Origin: Candidatus Woesearchaeota archaeon
GTDB lineage: Archaea; Nanobdellota; Nanobdellia; Woesearchaeales; UBA10216
Assembly (NCBI GenBank): GCA_002688315.1
Contig: NZCN01000008.1
Location: 1 to 36,348, forward strand
Direction of reading: 5' to 3'
Length of the DNA stretch: 36,348 nt
Position 1 is the first letter of the stretch, and every line of letters begins with the position of its first letter. The position numbers and the translations under genes are program-made. Under the pieces are notes generated by a model. It was not told the DNA's origin. It did no database searches and worked only from the letters and a program-made list of their open reading frames with translations. Of this stretch, positions 1 through 6,721 are shown one piece after another.

Positions 1-60
1 TCCTCGCCAAGACTAAGAGATTTCTTACAACAAGTGCAAGAAATCTCAACGTTAGATTGA
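1..60 (+). CDS. 3' end of an unidentified protein gene (partial)
   Basis: Frame 1 is open from the first base and ends at TGA (58-60), giving a C-terminal tail SSPRLRDFLQQVQEISTLD. The charged, helix-prone tail looks like real protein, but it is too short to assign a family. It ends 19 bases before the endonuclease ATG, so the two genes may be co-transcribed. A 10-bp inverted repeat (GAGATTTCTT at 17-26, AAGAAATCTC at 38-47) lies inside this coding tail. Confidence 0.55.
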   Translation, partial: SSPRLRDFLQQVQEISTLD

Positions 61-79
61 GGTTTCGGAGGAAAATAAA

Positions 80-718
80 ATGAAAATATCAAAAGAATTA
101 ACTAAATTATATGGTATTTTATTAGGTGATGGATGCTTATCCAAAGTTGGAAAAAAGTATTACTTTATTTTGATTACAGGACATGCAATTGATGATAGAG
201 CGTTTTTCGAAAATACAATAGTTCTACTAAAAGAAATTTCTGGAAGGCAATATCGAATAAAGAAAAGACGAGGAAACACAATAGAAATTAGTTTTAGCAA
301 TAAATCTTTGTTTACTTTACTTAAATCTCTGGAATTCCCAGTCGGAAAGAAAGGAATAAACTTAAAGATTTCTTCTTTATTTGATTACAAATCATATAGG
401 CATCTTGTTAGAGGGTATTTTGCAACAGATGGAAGTTTAGTTTTAACCGATAATAATGGATTACTTTATCCCAGAATAGAATTCTCTAGCATATCTAAAA
501 AATTACTGAAGCAGGTATTAGAATATTTGAAAAGTATGGGAATGCATGGAAACATATACGTATCTAGAAAATATGACAACCCTAATTTGCATACACTATA
601 CCGAATACAATGCAATGGCAAGACAAATCTTGAAATATTTAGAGACAAAGTAGGATTTGTAAATCCTAAACAAGAAATCAGATATCAATACTTTAAGAAA
701 TATATGGCGGTGGCGTGA
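80..718 (+). CDS. LAGLIDADG-type homing endonuclease, free-standing
   Basis: A 212-residue protein with two LAGLIDADG-type motifs, LYGILLGDGCL near residue 10 and LVRGYFATDGSL near residue 109, each with the acidic residue expected to bind catalytic metal. This is the two-motif, monomeric arrangement of intron- or intein-associated DNA endonucleases. A Shine-Dalgarno GGAGG (67-71) sits 8 bases before the ATG. The reading frame does not continue an upstream protein, so it is not an intein here. The stop codon lies inside the 3' end of the convergent tRNA gene, and the last residues (MAVA) come from tRNA sequence. It may be a mobile gene that landed beside the tRNA. The target site cannot be read from sequence. 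Confidence 0.85.
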   Translation: MKISKELTKLYGILLGDGCLSKVGKKYYFILITGHAIDDRAFFENTIVLLKEISGRQYRIKKRRGNTIEISFSNKSLFTLLKSLEFPVGKKGINLKISSLFDYKSYRHLVRGYFATDGSLVLTDNNGLLYPRIEFSSISKKLLKQVLEYLKSMGMHGNIYVSRKYDNPNLHTLYRIQCNGKTNLEIFRDKVGFVNPKQEIRYQYFKKYMAVA

Positions 719-740
719 TTTGAACACGCGACGCCTACGT

Positions 741-790
741 AACCCAGTTAGATTTTGAGTCAATCATCCCTTTCGGTCATCGCTCAAACA
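741..790 (-). other. tRNA intron, canonical position 37/38
   Basis: A 50-nt intron after A37 of the CAU tRNA. Exon bases CUCA pair with intron bases UGGG. The two cut sites fall in 3-nt bulges, and the inner helix GUU/AAC continues into the intron. This is the standard archaeal splicing-endonuclease substrate. Confidence 0.8.
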
Positions 791-797
791 TATGAGC

Positions 798-812
798 CTC
801 GCCACGATTATT
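798..812 (-). other. tRNA intron, non-canonical position 30/31
   Basis: A 15-nt intron inside the 5' strand of the anticodon stem. Excision restores G31 to pair with C39. Its own BHB uses D-stem bases: GAG pairs with CUC, and CGCU pairs with GGCG. Confidence 0.75.
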
Positions 813-867
813 GTAGCGCTCTAACCAGGCTGAGCTACACCGCCATATCTTTCTGACAACAGAATAA

Positions 868-877
868 GTTTTATAAA
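868..877 (-). promoter_or_regulatory. TATA box of the CAU tRNA gene
   Basis: CTTTATAAAAC on the minus strand is centred about 27-28 bases upstream of tRNA base 1. It overlaps the last codons of the HIT gene, which is transcribed in the same direction. Confidence 0.6.
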
Positions 878-1284
878 GCTTTCTTTATAACTTCGTAAAG
901 TTCTTGTTTGTGTTTGTCGTCTTTAAACAGGTTTTTGCTCCACGTCTTTAACCCGTCGTCTGAGTAACGAGGAATAATGTGCATGTGCGCGTGAAACACT
1001 TCCTGTCCTGCTGCTGGCTTGTTGTTCATGCCTATGTTTATGCCTTGCGCTTTTGTTCCGTTCATTACAGGAAGAGCTAGCTTTTTTGCAACAGCCATCA
1101 TTTGCTTTATTGTTTCTTCATCTGTGTCAAAAATATCCACAGTATGTTTTTTAGGAACAACTAAGGCATGCCCTGGGTGTATTGGGAAAATATCAAGAAA
1201 TGAAACAACAAGTTCGTCTTCGTAAAGCTTGTAAGCAGGAACTTCTCCTTCAATTATTTTGCAGAATATGCAGTCTTCAGCCAT
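871..1284 (-). CDS. HIT family nucleotide-binding hydrolase
   Basis: A 137-residue histidine-triad protein starting MAEDCIFCKIIEGEVPAYK. The signature HAHMHIIPR gives the H-x-H-x-H triad that hydrolyses nucleoside phosphoramidates or dinucleotide phosphates. An upstream CxxC (CIFC) typical of the family's zinc-binding members is present. The ORF track begins 17 codons earlier, but that extension would overlap the end of the transporter gene. The inner ATG gives the normal family N-terminus and length. It lies 34 bases downstream of the transporter gene on the same strand. Its physiological substrate is unknown. Confidence 0.9.
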   Translation of the reverse strand: MAEDCIFCKIIEGEVPAYKLYEDELVVSFLDIFPIHPGHALVVPKKHTVDIFDTDEETIKQMMAVAKKLALPVMNGTKAQGINIGMNNKPAAGQEVFHAHMHIIPRYSDDGLKTWSKNLFKDDKHKQELYEVIKKAL

Positions 1285-1318
1285 GCTAAAAGGTAAGTTG
1301 GTTTTTTTATAAATTTTA

Positions 1319-2209
1319 TCATAGTTTAAAAGCACTTATTGAGGATGCGAATTCAGCGATTCTGTGTTTAAGCACTATTATGATTACTCCTGCAACAATC
1401 AGGATTCCTCCAAGCAGTTCCTGCACATTTGGAAATGTTCTGAATAGGATAAAGCTGTAAATAACCACGAAAAAAGGGTCGAGTGTTCTTATAACTGCTG
1501 CTTTTGAAACGTCAATAAGCTCCAATGATTTGTAGAAGAAAACAAAACCAAGCACACCAAGCACTCCTGCTACAATAAGCAAAATAGGGATAATATTGAG
1601 TGGAACAGGCTGCATGTTTGATGTGAAAAATGTTATAGCAAAGAGAATAACTGTTGTAAATAGTACTCTTATGTTAACTAAATGCAACGGATGTATTCGT
1701 TTAACAAAGATTTTTGCCACTATTTGATGTGAGGCAATTGCAAGGGCTGCTGCAAGCGCAGCAATCAAAGCTATTGTTGTGTATGTTCCATTGTTATAAT
1801 TAATAAGTAAAGCACCTCCAACTGCCACCAGAATTCCTATTAGTTCGTATCTTGTTAATCGTTCTTTAAGCAAAAGCACTCCTAATATAACTGTAAAGAT
1901 AGTACTAAACCTGACGAGAAATGCCATTGTTGATGCTTCAAGCAAGCTAAGTGCGAAAAAGAAAAAAGTAACTCCTACTCCGTTTATTCCTCCTACAATC
2001 AGCCCGTCTTTCCAGTGTTTTTTCACATTAGAAATAAATTCAGTCCGTCTATGTAACAGAATTGCTATACTAGAACCTATGAAAATTGTTCCAAACCACA
2101 AGAAAGCTAGCATTTTTGGGTTTACAAACTGCATTAAGTACTTGTTTGTTAAAATTCCTGTTGACAAAAACAGTGCTGACAACAGCGCATACAAATATCC
2201 GCGATTCAT
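1319..2209 (-). CDS. EamA/DMT-family transporter
   Basis: A 296-residue integral membrane protein with about ten hydrophobic helices in two repeated halves, as in the drug/metabolite transporter (EamA) superfamily. The second half contains the conserved stretch ELIDVSKAAVIRTLDPFF typical of the repeat. It should act in the cytoplasmic membrane as a solute exporter or importer; the substrate cannot be predicted. The ATG is 11 bases after the 3' end of the intron-bearing tRNA on the same strand, so tRNA and transporter may share a transcript. The HIT gene follows closely. Confidence 0.88.
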   Translation of the reverse strand: MNRGYLYALLSALFLSTGILTNKYLMQFVNPKMLAFLWFGTIFIGSSIAILLHRRTEFISNVKKHWKDGLIVGGINGVGVTFFFFALSLLEASTMAFLVRFSTIFTVILGVLLLKERLTRYELIGILVAVGGALLINYNNGTYTTIALIAALAAALAIASHQIVAKIFVKRIHPLHLVNIRVLFTTVILFAITFFTSNMQPVPLNIIPILLIVAGVLGVLGFVFFYKSLELIDVSKAAVIRTLDPFFVVIYSFILFRTFPNVQELLGGILIVAGVIIIVLKHRIAEFASSISAFKL

Positions 2210-2240
2210 TTTAAAATAAATGGACTGGCCGGGATTTGAA

Positions 2241-2270
2241 TTTCCGCTTCAACTGCTATGCAGCCAAAGT
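2241..2270 (-). other. tRNA intron in the T arm (position 53/54)
   Basis: A 30-nt insert between the T-stem 5' strand and the T loop. It has a strong BHB: UCCG pairs with CGGA, the bulges are GG/A and AA/U, and an inner 10-bp hairpin (CUUUGGCUGC with GCAGUUGAAG, three G-U pairs) closes a 3-nt loop. Excision restores a perfect T arm. Confidence 0.72.
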
Positions 2271-2286
2271 CCCGGAGTCTTCCCCA

Positions 2287-2298
2287 TTCTGGTTGGAT
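2287..2298 (-). other. short tRNA anticodon-loop intron (12 nt)
   Basis: ATCCAACCAGAA lies between bases 37 and 38. UUGG of the loop pairs with CCAG of the intron, leaving 3-nt bulges CUA and AAU and a small terminal loop, a bulge-helix-loop form of the BHB. The exact register is uncertain by one base. Confidence 0.6.
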
Positions 2299-2396
2299 AG
2301 CCAAGGGGACACGATGCCAGATTTCGCCACCAGCCCATTCCAATCTGAGCTTTAAGAGGTTTTACTTTATTTATAAAACTATCTGAGATAGCCAGA

Positions 2397-2948
2397 TCAT
2401 GAATAAACATGATCTGTTTTATCAAGAGAAGGGTTGCCAAAAGACTGGCATAACGTAAGAGCTCCTTGATTTCCTGTACTAAGTTGATGAGTTTGATTCA
2501 CTTCTGCCAAAAGAGAGTCACCTTCTAAGATAGTGTATTTGCCATCAATTTCAACAGTTAGTGGGCCGTAGAAATTAACAAAGCGTTCACCATTTTCTCT
2601 ATGCAAATGTTTTGAAGTTTGAGAATTGGGAGGAAGAAATTGAAAAAGCAAACCATCAAGTCCATTAGTTCCAACAGCAACATATTCAGCAGCTGAAGTT
2701 GGAGAAGCAGGATAATCTTCAGCAGCTTCAAAACTGAAAAAAGAGTTTTTCTTTGGTGCTATATAAAAAGTCCTATTTTCTACAGCCAGCATAATATAAT
2801 CAAAATCAGGATTATTTAACATCCAAGCTACCATTTCCAGGCTAGGGTTTAAAAGAGTGACAAGAGTATGAGAATCCAAAATATCTTTGCTAAGGTCTTC
2901 GTCTGGAACATCTGCCAATTCCAAATCATAAGTTAGCATACGTGCCAT
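2397..2948 (-). CDS. cupin-domain protein
   Basis: About 183 residues. The C-terminal half carries a cupin fold: SKHLHRENGERFVNFYG matches the first cupin motif (HxH, then E, then G), and GDSLLAEVNQTHQLS matches the second with its metal-binding histidine. The N-terminal ~80 residues are unassigned. The ORF track starts at a TTG; I prefer the ATG four codons later (MARMLTYD), because a TATA-like ACTTTAAAAG is centred about 27 bases upstream and would give a leaderless mRNA. Cupins range from isomerases to dioxygenases and sugar-binding proteins, so no reaction can be named. Confidence 0.75.
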   Translation of the reverse strand: MARMLTYDLELADVPDEDLSKDILDSHTLVTLLNPSLEMVAWMLNNPDFDYIMLAVENRTFYIAPKKNSFFSFEAAEDYPASPTSAAEYVAVGTNGLDGLLFQFLPPNSQTSKHLHRENGERFVNFYGPLTVEIDGKYTILEGDSLLAEVNQTHQLSTGNQGALTLCQSFGNPSLDKTDHVYS

Positions 2949-2995
2949 ACAAGAAAGCAAATAAACTTCTTCTTTTAAAGTTATGGATTTTAACT

Positions 2996-3229
2996 TTAAC
3001 CTGGATATCCGGTTGCATCTTCATAAGAAGAGCCAATAGGTAACGGAGGAGACGCATCATACGCACCCACGCCTTTTAGTGGATCTTTACGCGTTTCAGT
3101 TTCAGAATCTTTACTTCCAACAAGGGAATTAAGTTCAAAAGGATAATCATCACAGTCATTTCCGTATACAACAACACCTCTGCTTTCAGCAAACGGATCA
3201 TCGTTCTCAATAATATCGTCAACAACCAT
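2996..3229 (-). CDS. small acidic protein of unknown function
   Basis: A 77-residue protein rich in Asp, Glu and Gly (MVVDDIIENDDPFAESRG). No signal peptide, membrane helix or known motif is seen, and it is probably partly disordered. The start six codons inside the ORF-track entry is chosen because a near-perfect Shine-Dalgarno GAGGTGAT lies just upstream of that ATG and would be inside the longer version. It sits upstream of, and in line with, the cupin gene. Confidence 0.6.
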   Translation of the reverse strand: MVVDDIIENDDPFAESRGVVVYGNDCDDYPFELNSLVGSKDSETETRKDPLKGVGAYDASPPLPIGSSYEDATGYPG

Positions 3230-3235
3230 TACAAA

Positions 3236-3243
3236 ATCACCTC
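3236..3243 (-). promoter_or_regulatory. Shine-Dalgarno site deciding the start of the small acidic protein
   Basis: GAGGTGAT on the minus strand is complementary to the archaeal 16S rRNA tail and sits 6 bases before the ATG at 3229. It rules out the upstream start in the ORF track. Confidence 0.7.
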
Positions 3244-3360
3244 GCACCGCTCACTATAGAATTAATTCTGTTACGCAACTCAAATAAAGCTTTAATTTTT
3301 AATCAAAATTGCTACACGGAAAGGCATTAATAAAGGTTACGTATATACTTTATTAACAAA

Positions 3361-3370
3361 CTTTATATAC
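3361..3370 (+). promoter_or_regulatory. TATA box of the glutamyl-tRNA synthetase operon
   Basis: CTTTATATAC is centred about 27 bases before the ATG at 3393. Transcription would start at or next to the start codon, which predicts a leaderless mRNA. Confidence 0.65.
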
Positions 3371-3392
3371 AAAAATCAAGCTTTCAGGCTTT

Positions 3393-5075
3393 ATGGACGT
3401 AAAAAAAGCTGCTTTGAAGTATGCGCTGCAGAACGCTGTCCAGTTTGATGGAAGAGCTAATCCAGGCGCTGTTATAGGCAAGATTATTTCTGAAGATCCT
3501 AAACTGAAAAGCAAAATAAAAGAAATTGCCAGCACTTCCAATGCTGTTGTAAAGGAAGTTAACAATCTAAGTTTAAAACAGCAGCTAAAAAAACTAGAAG
3601 AGCTTGCTCCTGAATTATTGGAAAAGAAAAAATCCGAGAAGCGAAGCTTGGCTGAGCTTCCAAACGCAGTTAAAGGAAAAGTATTAACCAGAATCCCTCC
3701 TGAACCTTCTAAATATGCTCATATCGGCCATGCAATCAGCTTTATGATTAACTATCTCTACGCAAAGAAGTATGACGGCAAATGCATTGTCAGGTTTGAA
3801 GACACTAATCCTGATCTCTCAAAGCAGGAATACGTGGATGCAATTCTTGAGGATATCAAGTATCTTGGAATAAAAGCAGATAAGATACTTCATGTAAGCG
3901 ATGATATGGACAAACTTTATTCTTTTGCTGAAAAATTAAGTTCAGAAAGGCACGCTTACATTTGTTTCTGCAACATGGAAAAAATGCGTGAATCAAGAAG
4001 AGAAGGAAAAAGCTGCAGTTGCAGGAAATCTTCAGCTAGTGAAAACAAAAAAAACTGGGAAAAAATGCTGGCTAAAGAATTCAAAGCAGGAGAAGCTGTT
4101 TTAAGGCTTAAAGGAAATATGAAATCAAAGAACAGTGTTATGCGCGACCCTGTGCTTTTCAGGATTTCTTATGAAAAACATTACCTTCATGGCAATAAGT
4201 ATGTTGTATGGCCATTGTATGATTTTGAAAACGCTGTTGAGGATGGATTGCAGGGAATAACTCACATTCTCAGAAGCATTGAGTTTGGAGGAATGAGAGT
4301 TGAGTTGCAGGACACAATCAAGCAATTGTTGAAATTGCCAAAGCAAACAATTACTCAATACGGCCGCTTTAATGTAACTGATGCTTTAACACAAGGCCGA
4401 GAAATCCGCGAGTTAATTGAAAAAAAAGAAGTTTCTGGATGGGATGATCCAAGGCTTGTAACTATCAAAGCTTTGGAAAGGCGCGGTATTCAGCCTGAAA
4501 CATTTGCTGACTTGGCAGTTGAAGTAGGGTTATCAACCACTCCTACAAACATTGACTGGGCAGTTATATCTTCATTTAACCGCAAGTATTTGGATGCTTC
4601 ATCCAAACGCTACTTTTTTGTTGAAAACCCGCAAGAAATCAAAATAGAAAACGCGCATGTAGGGAAAGTTTCGCTAAAGCTTCATCCGTCTGACAAAAAA
4701 GCATCCCGTAATTTCTCTATCAACGACGAGTTTTTGATATCAGAAAAAGATTTTTACAGCATAAAGAAACTTAAGAAAGGCTTGGTAAGATTAATGGACT
4801 GCTTAAACTTCAGCGTGGAAGCTGAAAAGTTTGTGCTTGATTCATTGGATGTTGATAGTTATCGCAAATCCGGCAGTAAAATAATTCACTGGCTTCCTTC
4901 AAAAGGAAACGTAGAAGCTGAAGTTTTAATGCCTGATGCAACTATTGTTGATGGTTTGGCTGAAAGCTTTGCTTCTAACATTAAAGTTGGTGAAATAGTC
5001 CAGTTCACCAGGTTTGGATTTTGCAAGCTAGAAGAAAAAGGAAAAAAGTTAAAGTTTATTTATTGTCATGATTGA
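3393..5075 (+). CDS. gltX: glutamyl-tRNA synthetase, archaeal type
   Basis: A 560-residue class I synthetase that charges tRNA-Glu (and possibly tRNA-Gln, for later amidation). The N-terminal archaeal extension is followed by PPEPSKYAHIGHA with the HIGH motif (~residue 110) and RFEDTNPDLSKQEYV. The Rossmann insert has a cysteine cluster (CFC, then CSC). The later block SGWDDPRLVTIKALERRGI is characteristic of archaeal and eukaryotic GluRS. The C-terminal anticodon-binding beta-barrels appear complete. The KMSKS-equivalent loop, usually SKRK-like before WDDPRL, reads LTQGREIRELI here, so the catalytic-loop lysine seems missing. A TATA box 27 bases upstream predicts a leaderless message. The histone-fold gene follows closely. 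Confidence 0.93.
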   Translation: MDVKKAALKYALQNAVQFDGRANPGAVIGKIISEDPKLKSKIKEIASTSNAVVKEVNNLSLKQQLKKLEELAPELLEKKKSEKRSLAELPNAVKGKVLTRIPPEPSKYAHIGHAISFMINYLYAKKYDGKCIVRFEDTNPDLSKQEYVDAILEDIKYLGIKADKILHVSDDMDKLYSFAEKLSSERHAYICFCNMEKMRESRREGKSCSCRKSSASENKKNWEKMLAKEFKAGEAVLRLKGNMKSKNSVMRDPVLFRISYEKHYLHGNKYVVWPLYDFENAVEDGLQGITHILRSIEFGGMRVELQDTIKQLLKLPKQTITQYGRFNVTDALTQGREIRELIEKKEVSGWDDPRLVTIKALERRGIQPETFADLAVEVGLSTTPTNIDWAVISSFNRKYLDASSKRYFFVENPQEIKIENAHVGKVSLKLHPSDKKASRNFSINDEFLISEKDFYSIKKLKKGLVRLMDCLNFSVEAEKFVLDSLDVDSYRKSGSKIIHWLPSKGNVEAEVLMPDATIVDGLAESFASNIKVGEIVQFTRFGFCKLEEKGKKLKFIYCHD

Positions 5076-5081
5076 GGTGGT
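5074..5081 (+). promoter_or_regulatory. Shine-Dalgarno site for the histone-fold gene
   Basis: GAGGTGGT lies 4 bases before the ATG at 5086 and overlaps the gltX stop codon region. It favours that start over the earlier ATG at 5068. Confidence 0.6.
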
Positions 5082-5085
5082 CAAT

Positions 5086-5277
5086 ATGCATTTGGTTGTT
5101 AAGACGCAAGTTACAGCTTTGGTTAAGGAAACCAATAAGAAAAAAGGGTATAGAGTTAAGAACGTTGATGGCAGTTTTATTCCTGCTCTAAACCAAAAAG
5201 TTCTCAAGCTTGTTGAAGAGTCTGTTGAGCGCGCCAGTTTAAACCAAAGAAAGACTTTGATGGGAAAGGATATTTAG
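5086..5277 (+). CDS. small histone-fold (DUF1931-like) protein
   Basis: A 63-residue protein starting MHLVVKTQVTALVKE and ending in NQRKTLMGKDI. The central helix (NQKVLKLVEESVERASLNQRKTLM) and the terminal R-K-T plus K-D-I resemble archaeal histone folds, where an RKTV-type loop precedes the last helix. The N-terminal VKTQV segment matches small DUF1931-type histone-fold proteins common in DPANN genomes. It could be a DNA-binding chromatin protein working as a dimer, but histone identity is inferred from motif shape only. It is translationally coupled to gltX, and its stop overlaps the stop of the convergent gene by 4 bases. Confidence 0.6.
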   Translation: MHLVVKTQVTALVKETNKKKGYRVKNVDGSFIPALNQKVLKLVEESVERASLNQRKTLMGKDI

Positions 5278-5522
5278 CTTCCTTCTATCCTGCTCTTGAG
5301 AGCATGTATCTTAGATTTGAGTTTTGAAAGTTCTTCAGAATTATTATGGTGTGCAGCAATTTTACATCTGGCTTCCATAGATAAAAGTTGAGTGATAATT
5401 TCTGCTTTTAGGCGTTTCTTTTCATAAATTAATAATCGTTTAGCAAATTGCTGGTGTTCATCAATAGGATGGAAATGGTTGTAAGCAATTGCAAGGTGTC
5501 TGAGAAAGTGTGAAGCACTCAT
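5274..5522 (-). CDS. small helical protein of unknown function
   Basis: An 82-residue, mostly helical basic protein (MSASHFLRHLAIAYNHFHP) with a predicted coiled-coil C-terminal half (EELSKLKSKIHALKSRI). The start overlaps the stop of the upstream 144-residue gene as ATGA, a sign of translational coupling. No family is recognised. The two proteins could form a complex through their helices. Confidence 0.6.
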   Translation of the reverse strand: MSASHFLRHLAIAYNHFHPIDEHQQFAKRLLIYEKKRLKAEIITQLLSMEARCKIAAHHNNSEELSKLKSKIHALKSRIEGS

Positions 5523-5953
5523 TTTTTAACTCGTTCAGAGTAAAGTTGGGCAGGAGGTTTTCTTAATCTTAATTCAGATGACATTCTTGTATGCTTTGCT
5601 ATCTGCGGGAGGTTCTCGCGGTGCAACTCAAGCAACAGAAGCAATGCTCTGCCTATTTCTTCGTTTTGTTCGACTAATTTGTCCATTTTCTTGTTAAAAT
5701 CTGTTGCCGGTTCTGTCTTTATGTCTTCGTGAGCTTTGCTGAACACTTGAAGCAGTTCATTTATTGAGGAAGTAAGCCTTCTTATTTCTGATCTTAATTC
5801 TTTGAAGTTGACATGTTCAGGTCTGCTTTTTGCAGGAGCTTTAGGAGCAGAAGGTCTATTAAACAACGGTTTGAATGCTCGTTCATCAAAAGCAGGAGCT
5901 GGCTCTGGCTTTCCTTTGCCAAATCTTTTCAGAAGTTCGTCATCTACACCCAT
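5519..5953 (-). CDS. coiled-coil protein of unknown function
   Basis: 144 residues. The N-terminal ~45 residues are Pro/Ala/Lys-rich and probably disordered. A long helical region follows (FKELRSEIRRLTSSINELLQ) with heptad-like spacing, then a basic tail. No signal peptide or transmembrane helix is seen. The ATG is preceded by AGAGGT (5957-5962), a good Shine-Dalgarno site. It is the first gene of a two-gene unit with the 82-residue protein. The function is unknown. Confidence 0.65.
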   Translation of the reverse strand: MGVDDELLKRFGKGKPEPAPAFDERAFKPLFNRPSAPKAPAKSRPEHVNFKELRSEIRRLTSSINELLQVFSKAHEDIKTEPATDFNKKMDKLVEQNEEIGRALLLLLELHRENLPQIAKHTRMSSELRLRKPPAQLYSERVKK

Positions 5954-6029
5954 TTTACCTCTTTTAGCTACTTTCCTATTTATATGCTTAAATAGTTTTC
6001 TATCACAGAAGGGATAAGGTAATCAGAAA

Positions 6030-6464
6030 TTATGCTAATATGCAATGTTGGTTTGCAATAGCTGTATTAATCATATCTTCATAAAAGCTCTTGCGTTTTA
6101 CTAATCCATCAAAAGATTTTCTGTTTGGAATACGCGCTTTTGCAATTTCAGGCAAATTATGATAAGCATCTGCAAGGTTTAAAAATACACTACCTGCTAC
6201 ACCTTCAAATACTATTCTTTTATCCTTTTTTTCATCATCAGATTCAAAGTGGTTAGGCAGTAAGTCTTCTAATGCATCTAAACCGCCAAAATTGACTCTA
6301 CTAAGAGCATCAGTAACACAAGGTTTTAAGGCTTCTCCTTGTTCTTCTTCTGGTTTATTTTCTTCAACAATGTTATAACAGCTTACAGCAAAAGAAATCT
6401 GTCCAGCTAAAATAAGAGAAAGCTGATAAGATTCCCACATTCCTGAATTAGGTGAAATTTCCAT
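6030..6464 (-). CDS. hypothetical protein
   Basis: 144 residues, starting MEISPNSGMWESYQL, mostly helical, with an acidic centre (FESDDEKKDKRIVFEG). Cysteines occur at SCYN, KPCV and QHCI but do not form a clear zinc motif. A TATA-like GGTTTAAATAG centred about 27-30 bases upstream suggests a leaderless transcript. No homologous family is recognised. The gene stands alone between the coiled-coil pair and the thermosome region. Confidence 0.5.
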   Translation of the reverse strand: MEISPNSGMWESYQLSLILAGQISFAVSCYNIVEENKPEEEQGEALKPCVTDALSRVNFGGLDALEDLLPNHFESDDEKKDKRIVFEGVAGSVFLNLADAYHNLPEIAKARIPNRKSFDGLVKRKSFYEDMINTAIANQHCILA

Positions 6465-6518
6465 ATTGCAATTTAGAGCTTTTCCCCTCTATTTAAACCT
6501 ATCGGTTTCAATATATAG

Positions 6519-6719
6519 GTTGCAGTAGGACCAGAAACATGGCTTGAATGGAGAAGTATAAAAAATGATATATTAAAAGACGAGGAACAGAAGACTCGCT
6601 CAAATCAACAAATTGAGAGTCCACCAAAAGACAGTAACTTAAGATTTTCAGGAAATACAGCAGCTCAACAGTTCTATGCAAAACATGGCTATTCTAAAAA
6701 ACCAATGTTAAGAAAATAA
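6519..6719 (+). pseudogene. start-less open frame, possible gene remnant
   Basis: A 66-codon open frame with protein-like composition (GPETWLEWRSIKNDILKDEE, later FSGNTAAQQFYAKHGYSKKP) runs from a TAG to a TAA 2 bases before the thermosome stop. It has no ATG, GTG or TTG in a useful position, so it looks like the 3' end of a decayed or displaced gene. It is convergent with the thermosome gene. The alternative is chance openness. No family is recognised. Confidence 0.35.
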
Positions 6720-6721
6720 TT

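Larger units (their letters stand above)
705..844 (-). tRNA. tRNA with CAU anticodon (elongator Met or Ile2), two introns
   Basis: The acceptor stem GGCGGTG/CACCGCC, D stem GCTC/GAGC, T arm GCGTG-TTCAAAT-CACGC and discriminator A are intact. The anticodon region is 65 bases too long. Removing 812-798 and 790-741 gives a perfect anticodon arm CTACG-CTCATAA-CGTAG with anticodon CAU. The canonical 37/38 intron (50 nt) has a textbook bulge-helix-bulge: CUCA pairs with UGGG between 3-nt bulges UAU and UUA. The second intron (15 nt, position 30/31) has central helix CGCU/GGCG with bulges ACA and AGG. G1-C72 argues against the initiator. Met and Ile2 (agmatidine-modified) cannot be told apart here. 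The 3' end overlaps the endonuclease gene by 14 bases. Confidence 0.85.
2221..2336 (-). tRNA. tRNA, probably Ala (GGC), with two introns
   Basis: The acceptor GGGCTGG pairs with CCAGTCC, giving a G3-U70 wobble, the classic alanine identity pair; the discriminator is A. The D stem is GCGA/TCGT and the anticodon stem TCCCC/GGGGA. The T-stem halves CCGGG and CCCGG are separated by 30 extra bases. Removing 12 nt from the anticodon loop and 30 nt from the T arm gives a 74-nt tRNA with loop TTGGCTT (anticodon GGC) and T arm CCGGG-TTCAAAT-CCCGG. U37 is unusual; cutting one base earlier would leave A37. The D arm is not the usual archaeal Ala GCTC type. Ser(GGA) is possible under other cut sites but lacks a Ser-like variable arm. 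Confidence 0.72.

Noticed and set aside
17-47. 10-bp inverted repeat as a terminator
   Set aside because: It lies inside the coding tail of the first partial gene, before its stop codon, so it may be chance or mRNA structure.
741-790. Box C/D guide RNA inside the tRNA intron
   Set aside because: GCGATGA resembles a C box, but no CUGA D box is found in a suitable position, and the anticodon is CAU, not the Trp CCA of known intron-encoded guides.
705-844. Reading as tRNA-Leu(CAA) around GACTCAAAATC
   Set aside because: That stem has two mismatches and leaves the D arm too far away; the CAU solution gives perfect stems and two BHB folds.
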